From the NCBI GenBank assembly GCA_016794525.1, contig JAEUJY010000002.1:1-64000 (forward strand): DNA of 64,000 nt. Reading direction: 5' to 3'. The notes under the pieces were generated by a model. The model worked only from the letters and a program-made list of their open reading frames with translations. It ran no database searches and was not told the DNA's origin. The stretch comes from Myxococcales bacterium (GTDB lineage: Bacteria > Myxococcota_A > Polyangia > Haliangiales > Haliangiaceae). Positions 1 through 9,586 of this stretch are shown here, one piece after another. The translations under genes and the position numbers were made by a program. The first letter of the stretch is position 1. Each line of letters starts with the position of its first letter.

Positions 1-290
1 GCCCCCCCGTGGGACGTCGCCCGGTGCTCCGACGTGGGACGTCGCCCGTTGCTCCCACGTGGGACGTCGCCCGGCGCTCCCCGTGGTCGCCCCGCGCTCC
101 ACGTGGGACGTCGCCCGGCGCTCCCACGTGGGACGTCGCCCGGCGCTCCACGTGGTCGCCCCGCGCTCCACGTGGGACATCGCCCGGCGCTCCACGTGGG
201 ACGTCGCCCGGTGCTCCCACGTGGGACGTCGCCGGGTGCTCCGACGTGGGACGTCGCCCGTTGCTCCCACGTGGGACGCGGTCCGTACCC
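1..290. repeat. 24-25 bp tandem repeat array with shortened 20 bp units
   Basis: About twelve head-to-tail units of the form ACGTGGGACGTCGCCCGG followed by YGCTCC. Each full unit carries two overlapping palindromes, CACGTG and GACGTC. Two units (about 81-100 and 150-169) are cut to 20 bp as CGTGGTCGCCCCGCGCTCC. The order long-short-long recurs (about 56-124 and 125-193), which gives a higher-order repeat of about 69 bp. The array is cut by the left window edge and decays at about 270-290. It lies just downstream of the minus-strand FHA gene. All plus frames are open across it, but only as a result of the repeat composition, so I do not call a gene. There is no spacer diversity, so it is not CRISPR. 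Confidence 0.9.
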
Positions 291-319
291 CCGGCCGTGC
301 GTGACGCGCCCGCGCGACG

Positions 320-1198
320 TCAGGGCGTGGAGGCGGGGATGACGCGCAGGCGGTAGCCGAAGCCGCGGCGGCTCTCGATCAGGTTGCCGATGCCGGCCAG
401 CTCGAGGGCCTTGCGCACGCGCCGCACCAGCTGCTTGAGGTGGTTCTCGGACGGCGCGTGGGTGTCCCACGGCAGGTCGGCGATCAGCTGGCCGGTCGGC
501 ACGAAGCCACGGACGATGCTGGCGATCGCGGCCTCGTCGCACATCCGGCGCGCCATCATGACCAGCAGCTCGAACTGGGTGTCGGTGAGCTGGACGCGCC
601 GGTTGCGGACGTCGAGGTAGCCGCCGCCGCCCGACGGCGCCTCGAGGAAGGTCAGCTCGACGGTCGGCATGCCCGAGAAGGTGTCGTCGTCAGGGTCGCC
701 TTGCTCGACGAGCCCGAGCGCCGGGCGGCCGCTCTCGGGGCGCACGGTCACCGACGCGATCTCGTCGGGCGTGGCGTCGACCAGCCGGCCGTCGTCGATC
801 ACGAAGTACAGGCCGATGGCGCCGAAGGTCAGGCGGTCGCCGGCGGCGAGCGGCTCGCTGGGGCCGACGGGGTGGTCGTGCTTGCGCGTGCCGTTGGACG
901 AGCCGCGATCGGTGATCGCCCAGGCGCCGTCGGCGCTGCGCGTGATCGTGGCGTGCTGCCGCGACACGACGCCGTGCATGATCGACACGCCGCGCGCGAC
1001 CGGCACGCGGCCGATCGCGGTCTGGGCCTCGAGGCGGTGCAGCCGGCCCCAGCGGTCGAGCAGGGCGGCGTCGAGGGGGCGCAGCGCGCCCGATAGGATC
1101 TGCTCGGGGACGAACGCGGGCGGGGTGTCGAGCTCGTCCGCGCACGCCTCGCACAGGTTGGTCGCCGAGCGCGCGCGACAGATCAGGCAGGTCCGCAT
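320..1198 (-). CDS. Zinc ribbon-FHA-winged helix DNA-binding regulator
   Basis: A protein of 292 aa with three parts. The N-terminus has a four-cysteine zinc ribbon (C4, C7, C16, C19). Residues about 57-135 form an FHA domain with the phosphothreonine-binding signatures SRQH (79-82) and SSNGT (100-104). The C-terminal about 95 residues are an OmpR/PhoB-type winged helix ending in RRGFGYRLRV. There is no receiver domain, so the likely input is a phosphothreonine partner made by a Ser/Thr kinase rather than His-Asp phosphotransfer; that part is inference. I take ATG at 1198, where the zinc ribbon begins, because the upstream extension is low-complexity. A TATCCT hexamer lies at 1211-1216 on the minus strand, 12 nt before the start. 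The tandem repeat array follows the stop codon. Confidence 0.88.
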   Translation of the reverse strand: MRTCLICRARSATNLCEACADELDTPPAFVPEQILSGALRPLDAALLDRWGRLHRLEAQTAIGRVPVARGVSIMHGVVSRQHATITRSADGAWAITDRGSSNGTRKHDHPVGPSEPLAAGDRLTFGAIGLYFVIDDGRLVDATPDEIASVTVRPESGRPALGLVEQGDPDDDTFSGMPTVELTFLEAPSGGGGYLDVRNRRVQLTDTQFELLVMMARRMCDEAAIASIVRGFVPTGQLIADLPWDTHAPSENHLKQLVRRVRKALELAGIGNLIESRRGFGYRLRVIPASTP

Positions 1199-1256
1199 GG
1201 CGAGGCCCGGAGGATATCCGACGCGCTCGACGGCGGCGGCCGACCTACCCGGCACC

Positions 1257-1952
1257 TCACCGAGTGGCGAGGTCGACGCCGTAGGCCAGCACGACGCCGA
1301 CCATCCGCGCGCCCTCGCGTTCGCGATACGCGACGCCGAGCAGCGTGCCGTTGCCCGACGGGAACCCGTGATCGTGGTAGCGGCGGCCGAGCCGCACGCC
1401 GAGCCAGGCGTCGAGCTCGTCGGTCCAGGCCGCGCTCGGCGCCCCACCGGCGCGCCGCGGCGCCGCGGCCAGCCAGACCGCCCGCGCGCGACCGACCAGC
1501 CGCAGCCGCGCACCCAGCGGCAGCTCGAGCAGCGCCAGCGCCGGGACCTCGACGCCGTCGTCGATCGTGCCGACCGCGCCCGCCGCGCCGACGCCGAGCG
1601 ACAGGCCGAGCGCGCCGGTGGCGCCCAGGCGCACCGCGACGCCGATCGGGCGCAGGTCGACCTGGTAGGCGAAGCCGGCCGGCACGGTCGCCCCGGCGTG
1701 CAGGTCGATCCCGACCAGGTACGCGACCCGGCGCCCGAGCAGCGCGTCGAGCTCGACGCCTGCCATCGCGACGCCGACGCCGGCCCGCGCCGGCTGCGCG
1801 CGGTCGACGCGCAGCACGTAGCTGGCCTGGTAGTGCAGCCACGCGGCGCCGGGCGGGATCCGCGGCTCGGCCGGCGCGGGCGCGGCGCGGGTCGCGATCG
1901 CGGCGAGCGCGGTCGCGACGACGAGCCGGCGGGCGGCGCGCGGCGCGCTCAT
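1257..1952 (-). CDS. Predicted secreted/outer-membrane protein, unrecognised family
   Basis: A 231 aa protein starting MSAPRAARRLVV, with an N-terminal signal peptide probably cleaved around residues 26-30. The remainder has alternating hydrophobic and polar stretches that would fit beta strands of a small envelope barrel, but I recognise no family. The start codon overlaps the stop of the upstream DUF3750 gene (ATGA at 1949-1952), so the two are very likely translationally coupled and may work together. The extra upstream reading frame overlaps the DUF3750 gene and is rejected as the start. Confidence 0.75.
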   Translation of the reverse strand: MSAPRAARRLVVATALAAIATRAAPAPAEPRIPPGAAWLHYQASYVLRVDRAQPARAGVGVAMAGVELDALLGRRVAYLVGIDLHAGATVPAGFAYQVDLRPIGVAVRLGATGALGLSLGVGAAGAVGTIDDGVEVPALALLELPLGARLRLVGRARAVWLAAAPRRAGGAPSAAWTDELDAWLGVRLGRRYHDHGFPSGNGTLLGVAYREREGARMVGVVLAYGVDLATR

Positions 1953-2593
1953 CGATCGGCGAACCCCAGGCGGCCGCCGCCCAGCGGGACGATCAGCGCG
2001 GGCGGCCACAGGTCGACGCCGAACGCCAGGCCGAGCACGTGGACCTCGACGCCCTCGAACAGCCCGACGCGCAGCCCGAAGCCGGCGGCCTCGACCTGGA
2101 CGCCGGTGCCCTCGCTGGTCCACGACGCGCCGATCCAGCCGCGCCAGTCCTTGCCGATGGCGGTGGCGGGCAGGCTGGCGTGGAGGTCGCAGCGGCGCAG
2201 CATGACGTCGCCGAAGGTGTTGCTGTTGGGGCCGGGCCAGCCGCGGTAGTCGAGCGCGGCCAGCCACGGCGGCGCCTCGCGCGCCAGGCACGCGATCGCC
2301 CGCTCGGCGGCGGCGCCCCGCCACACGCCGTGGAGGATCGGCTCGACGTACGGCGGGTTGTCGAACGGATCGTCGGTCTCGCCGCCGCCGCGCACCTCCC
2401 ACACCTGCCAGCGCGCGGCGCCCGCGGGGCGCACCGCGAACCACGGGTGGCGCGCGATGGCCTCGATCGGGTGGCCGAGCCCGCCGCTGATCAGCAGCAC
2501 CGTGGCCTGGTCGGGCCCGGGCGCGACCAGCGGCCGCTCGCCGATGGCGCAGCCGGCCAGCGTCACCAGCGCCAGCGCTGCGCCGCCCCGCAC
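1949..2593 (-). CDS. DUF3750 family lipoprotein
   Basis: It carries the family signatures of DUF3750: the WPGPNSNTF box and the PATAIGKDW box in the C-terminal half, with WEVRGGGE and the HGVW...AERAI segment before them. The biochemical role of the family is unknown. A lipobox LAGC near residues 12-15 predicts an outer-membrane lipoprotein. I choose GTG at 2593, which gives MRGGAALALVTLAGC. TTG at 2617 is an alternative. The longer frame back to 2737 only translates the intergenic repeat element at 2640-2741. The gene ends in a four-base overlap with the next gene. Confidence 0.85.
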   Translation of the reverse strand: MRGGAALALVTLAGCAIGERPLVAPGPDQATVLLISGGLGHPIEAIARHPWFAVRPAGAARWQVWEVRGGGETDDPFDNPPYVEPILHGVWRGAAAERAIACLAREAPPWLAALDYRGWPGPNSNTFGDVMLRRCDLHASLPATAIGKDWRGWIGASWTSEGTGVQVEAAGFGLRVGLFEGVEVHVLGLAFGVDLWPPALIVPLGGGRLGFADR

Positions 2594-2639
2594 GCTCAGA
2601 ATCAGAGGGTTGATCAAGATACCGATCCGCGATGTGGGC

Positions 2640-2741
2640 TCTCGCGTTTCGGGTGGGGGCGTCCCCGCCACACCGTGGTGGCGCACGACGCCTGGAGTGC
2701 CACCTGCCGCCACCTGGGGCTTTGCGAAAGCCCCCACCGTC
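2640..2741 (-). repeat. 3'-flanking structured element, copy A
   Basis: It begins at the stop codon of the giant lipoprotein gene and reads on the minus strand. The parts in order are: a perfect hairpin GGGGCTTT-CGC-AAAGCCCC (2716-2734); the box CAGGTGGCGGCAGGTGG; a second hairpin with stem CGCCAC/GTGGCG; GGGGACG; and the terminal box CCCCCACCCGAAACGCGAGA. The same order and orientation are seen in copies at 9481-9586 and 37563-37673. Confidence 0.9.
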
Positions 2742-5700
2742 TCACTGACAGAGCATCGTGGTCGCCGAGCACGTCGTGCCGGCGGCGCACGACAGCACGC
2801 CCGCCGCGACCAGCGGATCGTTGCACGACCCGCCGGCGGCGATCGTGCCGCTGACGTTCAGGTGGTACGCGTTCACCGTCGAGCCGCCGTAGGTGTCGAC
2901 GACGATGCCGTAGGTGCCGGCCGCCACGTTGGTCTGGTTGATCTGCGACAGCAGCGACGTGACGCCGCCGTCGTCGTCGCACGCGATCGACGTGCCGCAG
3001 GTGTTGTTCATGAACACCAGGATCGTGTCGGAGATCGACGACCCCTCGGTGTCCATGTGCAACGTCGCCACCGGCACGGCCAGGCGCAGCAGGTGGACGC
3101 GATCGCCCAGCGAGCTGGTCTGGCAGGTCGGCGTGAAGTTGTTGGCCGAGCCGACCGTGGTGCCCAGCGTGACCGGGCCGGCGACGAAGGTGACGTCGTC
3201 GACCTCCGGGCCGCACCCGAGCTCGGTGTTGTCACCGGCCGCGGTGCAGTTGGTGTCGACCAGGTAGTCGATCTGGCCGTCGGCGTCGTCGTCGAGGTCG
3301 TTCGAGCACTGCGGGCAGCCGGGGCCGGTCGGGCAGGCGTCGGTCTCGTCGCCGTCCGACGGGCTGCTGCAGCCGGGGTCGGTCGGGTAGCCGGGGAAGC
3401 CGTCGCCGTCGGCGTCGACGGTGTCGTTGCAGGCCGCCGGCTGGCAGGTCTCGGCGCCGGCCGTGCCGCCACAGGCGGTGCCCGACGGGCAGCGCAGCAG
3501 GCCCGAGGCCACCATCGTCGGCTCGCACCGGCCGTTGGCGGCCAGGTCACCGACGACGTTCAGCGTGTACGTGCCGCTGCCGCTCGACCAGCCGTCGACC
3601 GAGATGGCGTAGGCGCCGGCGGCGACGTTGGTGCGGGTGAACGAGTTCGGGTCCGAGCACTGCAGCGTGGTGCCGCAGGTGATGTCGGTCAGCGAGGTCG
3701 CGGCGTCGAAGCTGGCGGTCAGGCTGACGCTCAGGGTCGCGACGGCCACCGGCAGGTTGAGGATGTGGACCCGCTCCGGCGCGGTGTGGCTCGACGAGCC
3801 GCAGGTCGGCGTCAGGCTGTTCGAGGCGCCGACGGTGGTGCCCGAGGTGGCCGGCTGGGTGATGACGATCAGCGGATCGGTCTCGGCCGGGCAGCCCAGC
3901 TCGGTGTTGCCCGAGGCCGCGCCGCAGCCGACGTCCATCGGCCAGTCGATCTGGCCGTCGCTGTCGTTGTCGAGGTCGTCGGCGCACTGCGGGCAGCCGG
4001 GCCCGCTCGGGCAGGCGTCGGTCTCGTCGTTGTCCGACGGCGACGCGCAGCCGGGATCCGACGGGTAGGACGGGAAGCCGTCGCCGTCGGCGTCGACCGC
4101 GTCGTTGCACGCGGCCGGCTGGCAGGTCTCGCTGCCCGCCGCGCCCTGGCACGAGTAGCCGCTCGGGCAGGCCAGCACGCCGGCCGCGACCAGCGGGTCG
4201 TTGCACGCGCCGCCGGCCAGCAGGTCGCCGGCGACGTTGAGCGTGTACGCGCCGCTGCCGCTGCCCCAGCCGTCGACGATGATCGTGTATCCACCCGGCG
4301 CGACGTTGGCGCGGGTGAAGGAGTTGGGATCCGAGCACACCAGCGTGGTGCCGCACGACGCGTCGCGCAGCGAGGTCGCCGCGTCCCAGGTCGCCGTGAG
4401 GTTGACGCGCAGGTTGGCCACCGGCACCGCGAGGTTGAGCTGGTGCACGCGGTCCGGCGCGGTGTGGCTCGACGAGCCGCAGGTCGGGGTCAGGCTGTTG
4501 GAGGCGCCGACGGTGGTGCCGGTGGTGGCCGGCGCGGTGATCGGGATGACCGGATCGGTCTCGGCGGGGCACGCCACCTCGGTGGTGCCGGCGGCCGACA
4601 CGCAGCCGAGGTCGATCGGGTAGTCGATCTGGCCGTCGGTGTCGTCGTCGAGATCGTTCGAGCACACCGGGCAGCCGGGGCCGCTCGGGCAGTCGTCGAC
4701 CTCGTCGCCGTCCGACGGGCTGGTGCAGCCGGGATCGTTCGGGTAGCCGGGGAAGCCGTCCCCGTCCTCGTCCGTGGTGTTGTTGCACGCCGCCGGCTGG
4801 CAGGTCTCGGCGCCGGCGGTGCCGCCGCACGCGAAGCCGACCGGGCACGACAGCACGCCCGCGGCGACCAGCGGATCGTTGCACGCGCCGTTGGGCGACA
4901 GCTGGCCGCGGATGTCGAGGGTGTAGTTGCCGCTGCCGGTCGACCAGCCGTCGATCGCGATGCCGTAGCCGCCGGGGGCGAGGTTGGTCATCGTGATCGG
5001 CGAGAAGTCCTGGCAGTTGGCGGTGGTGGTGCAGGTGGCGTCGGTGAACGAGGTCACCGCGTCGAAGCTCGCGGTGGTGGTCACCGTCAGGCTGGTCACC
5101 GGCACCGCGAGGGTGAGGTAGTGGACGCGATCGGGCGCGGCCGCGGTGCTCGAGCTACACGTGCCGCGCAGGTTGTTGCCGGCGCCGGCGGTGGTGCCGG
5201 TGTAGACCGGCGCGGTCACCAGGATCAGCGGGTCGACCTCGGTCGAGCAGTCGATCTCGAGCGTGCCGCCGGCCGACTGGCAGCCCGGGTCCATCGGGTA
5301 GTCGATGCGCGTGTCGCCGTCGTCGTCGAGGTCGTTCGAGCACGCCGGGCAGCCGGGGCCGCTCGGGCAGTCGTCGGTCTCGTCGTTGTCCGAGGTGTTG
5401 CTGCAGCCCGGATCGGTCGGGTAGCCGGGGAAGGTGTCGCCGTCGGCGTCGATGGTGTCGTTGCAGGCCGCCGGCTGGCAGGTCTCGGTGCCGGCCGGGC
5501 CCTGGCACGAGTAGCCCGCCGGGCACACCAGCACGCCGGCCGCGACCAGCGGGTCGTTGCAGGCGCCGCCGGCGGTGAGGTCGCCGCGGACGTTCAGCGT
5601 GTACGCGCCGCTGCCGCTCGACCAGCCGTCGATCACGATGCCGTACGTACCGGGCGGCACCGCGGTGCGGGTGAACGAGTTGGGATCCGAGCACTGCAGC

Positions 5701-7187
5701 GACGTGGTGCAGGTGCCGTCGACCAACGAGATGGCCGAGTCCCACGTGTTGGTGGTCGTGACGGTCAGCGTCTGCACCGGCACGCGCAGGTCGAGGTAGT
5801 GGACGCGGTCGGGCGCGGTGTGGGTGGTCGCGCCGCAGGTCGGGGTCTGGTTGTTGGTCGCGCCGGCCGTCGTGCCGGTGTAGGTGGGCGTGTTGATGAC
5901 GATCAGCGGATCGGTCTCGCTCGAGCAGTCGAGCTCGACGTCGCCGTTGGCCGAGCGGCAGCCGATGTCGGCCGGGTAGTCGGTGTCACCGTCGAGGTCG
6001 TTGTCGACGCCGTCGCCGCACTGCGGGCAGTTCGGGCCGCTCGGGCAGTCGTCGGTCTCGTCGCTGTCGTCGATGCCGGTGCAGCCCGGGTCGTTGGGGA
6101 AGTCGATGTGGCCGTCGCTGTCGTCGTCGCGGCCGTCGCTGCAGACCGGGTGCTCGCAGGTGGTCTGGGTGGCGGGCGGGACGGCGCGGCAGACGTAGCC
6201 GGGCGCGCAGTCCATGACGCCGGTGCAGTCCTCGCCGGCGCCGCGGTAGAACTTCACGTTGAGCGCGAAGTTGCCCTGCGAGGCCAGGTCGCGGGCGTCG
6301 ACCACCAGGAAGTACACGCCCGGGGTCAGGTCGACCGTCAGCTTGGACTTGTTGTTGGTGGCGCTGATGTCGTCGTTGCAGGCCAGCTCGGTGGCGTCGT
6401 CGCGGCACGCCGAGCGGACGTAGAGCACGGTGTTGTAGTTGGTGGTGCCGCTGTCGGTCGAGGCCTCCATCGTGACCGGCTCGTCGACCTGGACCACGTA
6501 GACCGTCTCCTGGCCGCGACCCTGGCAGGTCGGCGACAGCAGGTTCGACAGGCCGGTGCCGGCGGTGCCCATGACCATCGCCGGGGTGCCGACGGTGGCC
6601 GGCATGCCGCCGGGCAGGAAGCTGATCGACGTGCCGACGCCGCACGCGGAGGTGTCGAGGACGAACTCGTCGTCGTCCGCCGCGTTCTGGCAGCCGCTGT
6701 CGTTGGGGTAGTCGATGCGGCCGTCGCCGTCGTTGTCACGGCCGTCGCCGCACTGCGGGCAGGCGGTGCCGCTCGGGCAGTCGTCGGTCTCGCTGTCCTG
6801 GTTGCCGTTGAGGCAGCCGGGGTCGAACGGGTAGTCGGTCTTGCCGTCGCCGTCGTTGTCGCGCATGTCCGAGCACGCCGGCGGGCCGGCGTTGTACTCG
6901 TCGTTGTCGGTGGCGCCGGTGCAGCCCGGGTCGGCGCTGTCGATCAGCCCGTCGCCGTCGTTGTCGATGCCATCGACGCACAGCTTGATCGGGTCCTCGG
7001 CCTCGCGGTCGTTGCCGGCGATGCACGACGGATCGAGCTCGTCGATCAGCAGGTCGCCGTCGTTGTCGCGGCCGTCCTCGCACTCGGGCAGCGCGCTGGT
7101 GCCACCTCCCGAGCAAGACAAGGCGATGCCAGAACCGATCAGGACCATCGCCAGGAGCGAGCCCCGGACGAGTCGATGGAGACGCAT
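2742..7187 (-). CDS. Giant modular lipoprotein with DxDxDG metal-binding repeats
   Basis: A 1481 aa exported protein. The N-terminus (MRLHRLVRGSLLAMVLIGSG, then ALSC) is a signal peptide with a plausible though non-ideal lipobox. The first 150 residues hold several CxDGxDNDGDGxxDxxDPGC motifs, the MopE-like putative metal-binding type. The rest is four to five tandem modules of about 200 residues. Each module pairs a beta-sandwich resembling bacterial PPC domains (GTTVGASN, VDGWSSGSGxYTLNV) with a cysteine-rich linker (ACNDPLVAAGVL) and two calcium-type motifs (DADGDGFPGYPxDPGC, DLDNDxDGQIDYP). Conserved cysteines suggest disulphides, as expected outside the cytoplasm. Binding of Ca2+ is known for such motifs generally but inferred here. 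A TACGAA hexamer lies 8 nt upstream of the ATG. Copy A of the 3' element follows the stop. Confidence 0.9.
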   Translation of the reverse strand: MRLHRLVRGSLLAMVLIGSGIALSCSGGGTSALPECEDGRDNDGDLLIDELDPSCIAGNDREAEDPIKLCVDGIDNDGDGLIDSADPGCTGATDNDEYNAGPPACSDMRDNDGDGKTDYPFDPGCLNGNQDSETDDCPSGTACPQCGDGRDNDGDGRIDYPNDSGCQNAADDDEFVLDTSACGVGTSISFLPGGMPATVGTPAMVMGTAGTGLSNLLSPTCQGRGQETVYVVQVDEPVTMEASTDSGTTNYNTVLYVRSACRDDATELACNDDISATNNKSKLTVDLTPGVYFLVVDARDLASQGNFALNVKFYRGAGEDCTGVMDCAPGYVCRAVPPATQTTCEHPVCSDGRDDDSDGHIDFPNDPGCTGIDDSDETDDCPSGPNCPQCGDGVDNDLDGDTDYPADIGCRSANGDVELDCSSETDPLIVINTPTYTGTTAGATNNQTPTCGATTHTAPDRVHYLDLRVPVQTLTVTTTNTWDSAISLVDGTCTTSLQCSDPNSFTRTAVPPGTYGIVIDGWSSGSGAYTLNVRGDLTAGGACNDPLVAAGVLVCPAGYSCQGPAGTETCQPAACNDTIDADGDTFPGYPTDPGCSNTSDNDETDDCPSGPGCPACSNDLDDDGDTRIDYPMDPGCQSAGGTLEIDCSTEVDPLILVTAPVYTGTTAGAGNNLRGTCSSSTAAAPDRVHYLTLAVPVTSLTVTTTASFDAVTSFTDATCTTTANCQDFSPITMTNLAPGGYGIAIDGWSTGSGNYTLDIRGQLSPNGACNDPLVAAGVLSCPVGFACGGTAGAETCQPAACNNTTDEDGDGFPGYPNDPGCTSPSDGDEVDDCPSGPGCPVCSNDLDDDTDGQIDYPIDLGCVSAAGTTEVACPAETDPVIPITAPATTGTTVGASNSLTPTCGSSSHTAPDRVHQLNLAVPVANLRVNLTATWDAATSLRDASCGTTLVCSDPNSFTRANVAPGGYTIIVDGWGSGSGAYTLNVAGDLLAGGACNDPLVAAGVLACPSGYSCQGAAGSETCQPAACNDAVDADGDGFPSYPSDPGCASPSDNDETDACPSGPGCPQCADDLDNDSDGQIDWPMDVGCGAASGNTELGCPAETDPLIVITQPATSGTTVGASNSLTPTCGSSSHTAPERVHILNLPVAVATLSVSLTASFDAATSLTDITCGTTLQCSDPNSFTRTNVAAGAYAISVDGWSSGSGTYTLNVVGDLAANGRCEPTMVASGLLRCPSGTACGGTAGAETCQPAACNDTVDADGDGFPGYPTDPGCSSPSDGDETDACPTGPGCPQCSNDLDDDADGQIDYLVDTNCTAAGDNTELGCGPEVDDVTFVAGPVTLGTTVGSANNFTPTCQTSSLGDRVHLLRLAVPVATLHMDTEGSSISDTILVFMNNTCGTSIACDDDGGVTSLLSQINQTNVAAGTYGIVVDTYGGSTVNAYHLNVSGTIAAGGSCNDPLVAAGVLSCAAGTTCSATTMLCQ

Positions 7188-7232
7188 AGGGGGCGTTCGT
7201 ATCGAAGGTGGGGCGAGGTGGTCAACCTCGAA

Positions 7233-8489
<1,257 letters not shown>

Positions 8490-8588
8490 GGCGGCGCGGC
8501 GGGCGGGGGAATGCGGCGGGTCACGATGCGGAACCCCGAGGGCGAGCCCGCGGGTGGCGTGGCGGCGGGGCGTCGCGACGCCCGGCGC

Positions 8589-9380
8589 TCACTGGACCTT
8601 GGAGTTGACCAGCAGGAACTGCGCCGTGTAGTTCGCCGTCTGCACCACGCCGACGCCGTCGACGAGGTAGATGAAGTTCACCAGCAGCGGGATGTCGCGC
8701 AGCGGGTTGGGCGGCGCCGGCTCGATCGTGACCTTGATCGTGGTCTCGATGCCGAGCTTGGCGGCCTTCCAGGTGCCGGCCTTGGTGGTCACCGACTCGC
8801 TGGGCTGGGTGACGATGTGGCGCGTCAACGAGAGCGTGCCGCTGCGCATCGTCGGGATGACCTTGCCCACGACCAGGTGCTTCCACTTGGCGTTCAGGTC
8901 GTCGTGCCAGTCGGCCAGCGTCGTCAGCTTGCCGGCGACGAGGTCCAGCGTCTTGCCCTTGCGCTCGACGTCGGTGAGCTCGATGCCGAAGACGTCGCCC
9001 GGCTCGCCGTTGAACCAGAACGCGTTGGGCGAGACCTGGAACGACGTCGCCGAGCAGGTGATCGTCGAGGCGTGGACGCGGCCGTCGATGTCCTCGGACA
9101 GGCCGACCGTCGTGATGCCGTCCTTGGTGTCGATGCTCTTGACCGTGACGGTGATCCGCTTGGGGACCACCGGCTGGGCCTTCATCTGCGCCTCGGACAG
9201 CTGGCGATCCGGCGGCAGGCCCGCGGCCTCGTAGGTCCACTCGTTGCCCACGGTCAGCGGGATCGCGGTGACGCCACAGGCGCGCACCGGCTTGGGCGTG
9301 ACGGGCTTGGGCTGGGCCTGGGCGGCGCCGGCGAGGCCAGCGACGACGGTGGCGAACGACAAGACGGCGGCGCGCTTCAC
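8589..9380 (-). CDS. Secreted protein of unknown function
   Basis: A 263 aa protein with a clear signal peptide (MKRAAVLSFATVVAGLAGAA, then QAQ). The mature part is beta-rich, with TVGNEWTYEA near the start, a feature of small periplasmic or secreted proteins in this phylum, but I do not recognise a functional family. GTG at 9380 is chosen over the upstream ATG at 9416 because it gives a clean signal peptide and because a TACAAC -10 lies exactly 7 nt before it. It sits downstream of copy B of the 3' element. Confidence 0.78.
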   Translation of the reverse strand: MKRAAVLSFATVVAGLAGAAQAQPKPVTPKPVRACGVTAIPLTVGNEWTYEAAGLPPDRQLSEAQMKAQPVVPKRITVTVKSIDTKDGITTVGLSEDIDGRVHASTITCSATSFQVSPNAFWFNGEPGDVFGIELTDVERKGKTLDLVAGKLTTLADWHDDLNAKWKHLVVGKVIPTMRSGTLSLTRHIVTQPSESVTTKAGTWKAAKLGIETTIKVTIEPAPPNPLRDIPLLVNFIYLVDGVGVVQTANYTAQFLLVNSKVQ

Positions 9381-9387
9381 GGCGGTG

Positions 9388-9393
9388 GTTGTA
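9388..9393 (-). promoter_or_regulatory. -10 element TACAAC, 7 nt before GTG 9380
   Basis: On the minus strand, TACAAC then CACCGCC then GTG. The spacing leaves no space for a Shine-Dalgarno sequence, so the transcript should be leaderless. The same hexamer is the -10 of the ExbB promoter. Confidence 0.55.
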
Positions 9394-9480
9394 CGGTACC
9401 GCCGCCCGTCGCACAAGCGGCAAGCACCTGGCCTCGGCTGACCCGGTGCGTCTCAGCCGCCGCGCTGCGACCGCAAACGC

Positions 9481-9586
9481 TCTCGCGTTTTGGGTGGGGG
9501 CCCGGTTCGGCGTCCCCGGCGAACCCCGAAGGTTCACGCGACCCGGTGCACCACCTGCCGCCACCTGGGCTTTGCGAAAGCCCCTC
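9481..9586 (-). repeat. 3'-flanking structured element, copy B
   Basis: It starts immediately after the TAG at 9587-9589 of the TPR lipoprotein gene. It contains the hairpin GGGCTTT-CGC-AAAGCCC (9567-9583), the box CAGGTGGCGGCAGGTGG, a second hairpin GAACC-TTCGG-GGTTC, GGGGACGCCG and the terminal box GGGCCCCCACCCAAAACGCG (one base different from copies A and D). It has the same orientation relative to the upstream gene as the other copies. Confidence 0.9.

Noticed and set aside
1-290. CRISPR array
   Set aside because: Units abut with no unique spacers, and no cas gene is present.
9-356. Overlapping plus-strand frames (81-115 codons) at the left edge
   Set aside because: They only translate the tandem DNA repeat in all three frames, with no start context.
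2716-2734. Intrinsic terminator in the strict sense
   Set aside because: The hairpin is strong but has no T-run after it in any copy, and conserved boxes continue for 80 more bases, so a repeat element is the better description.
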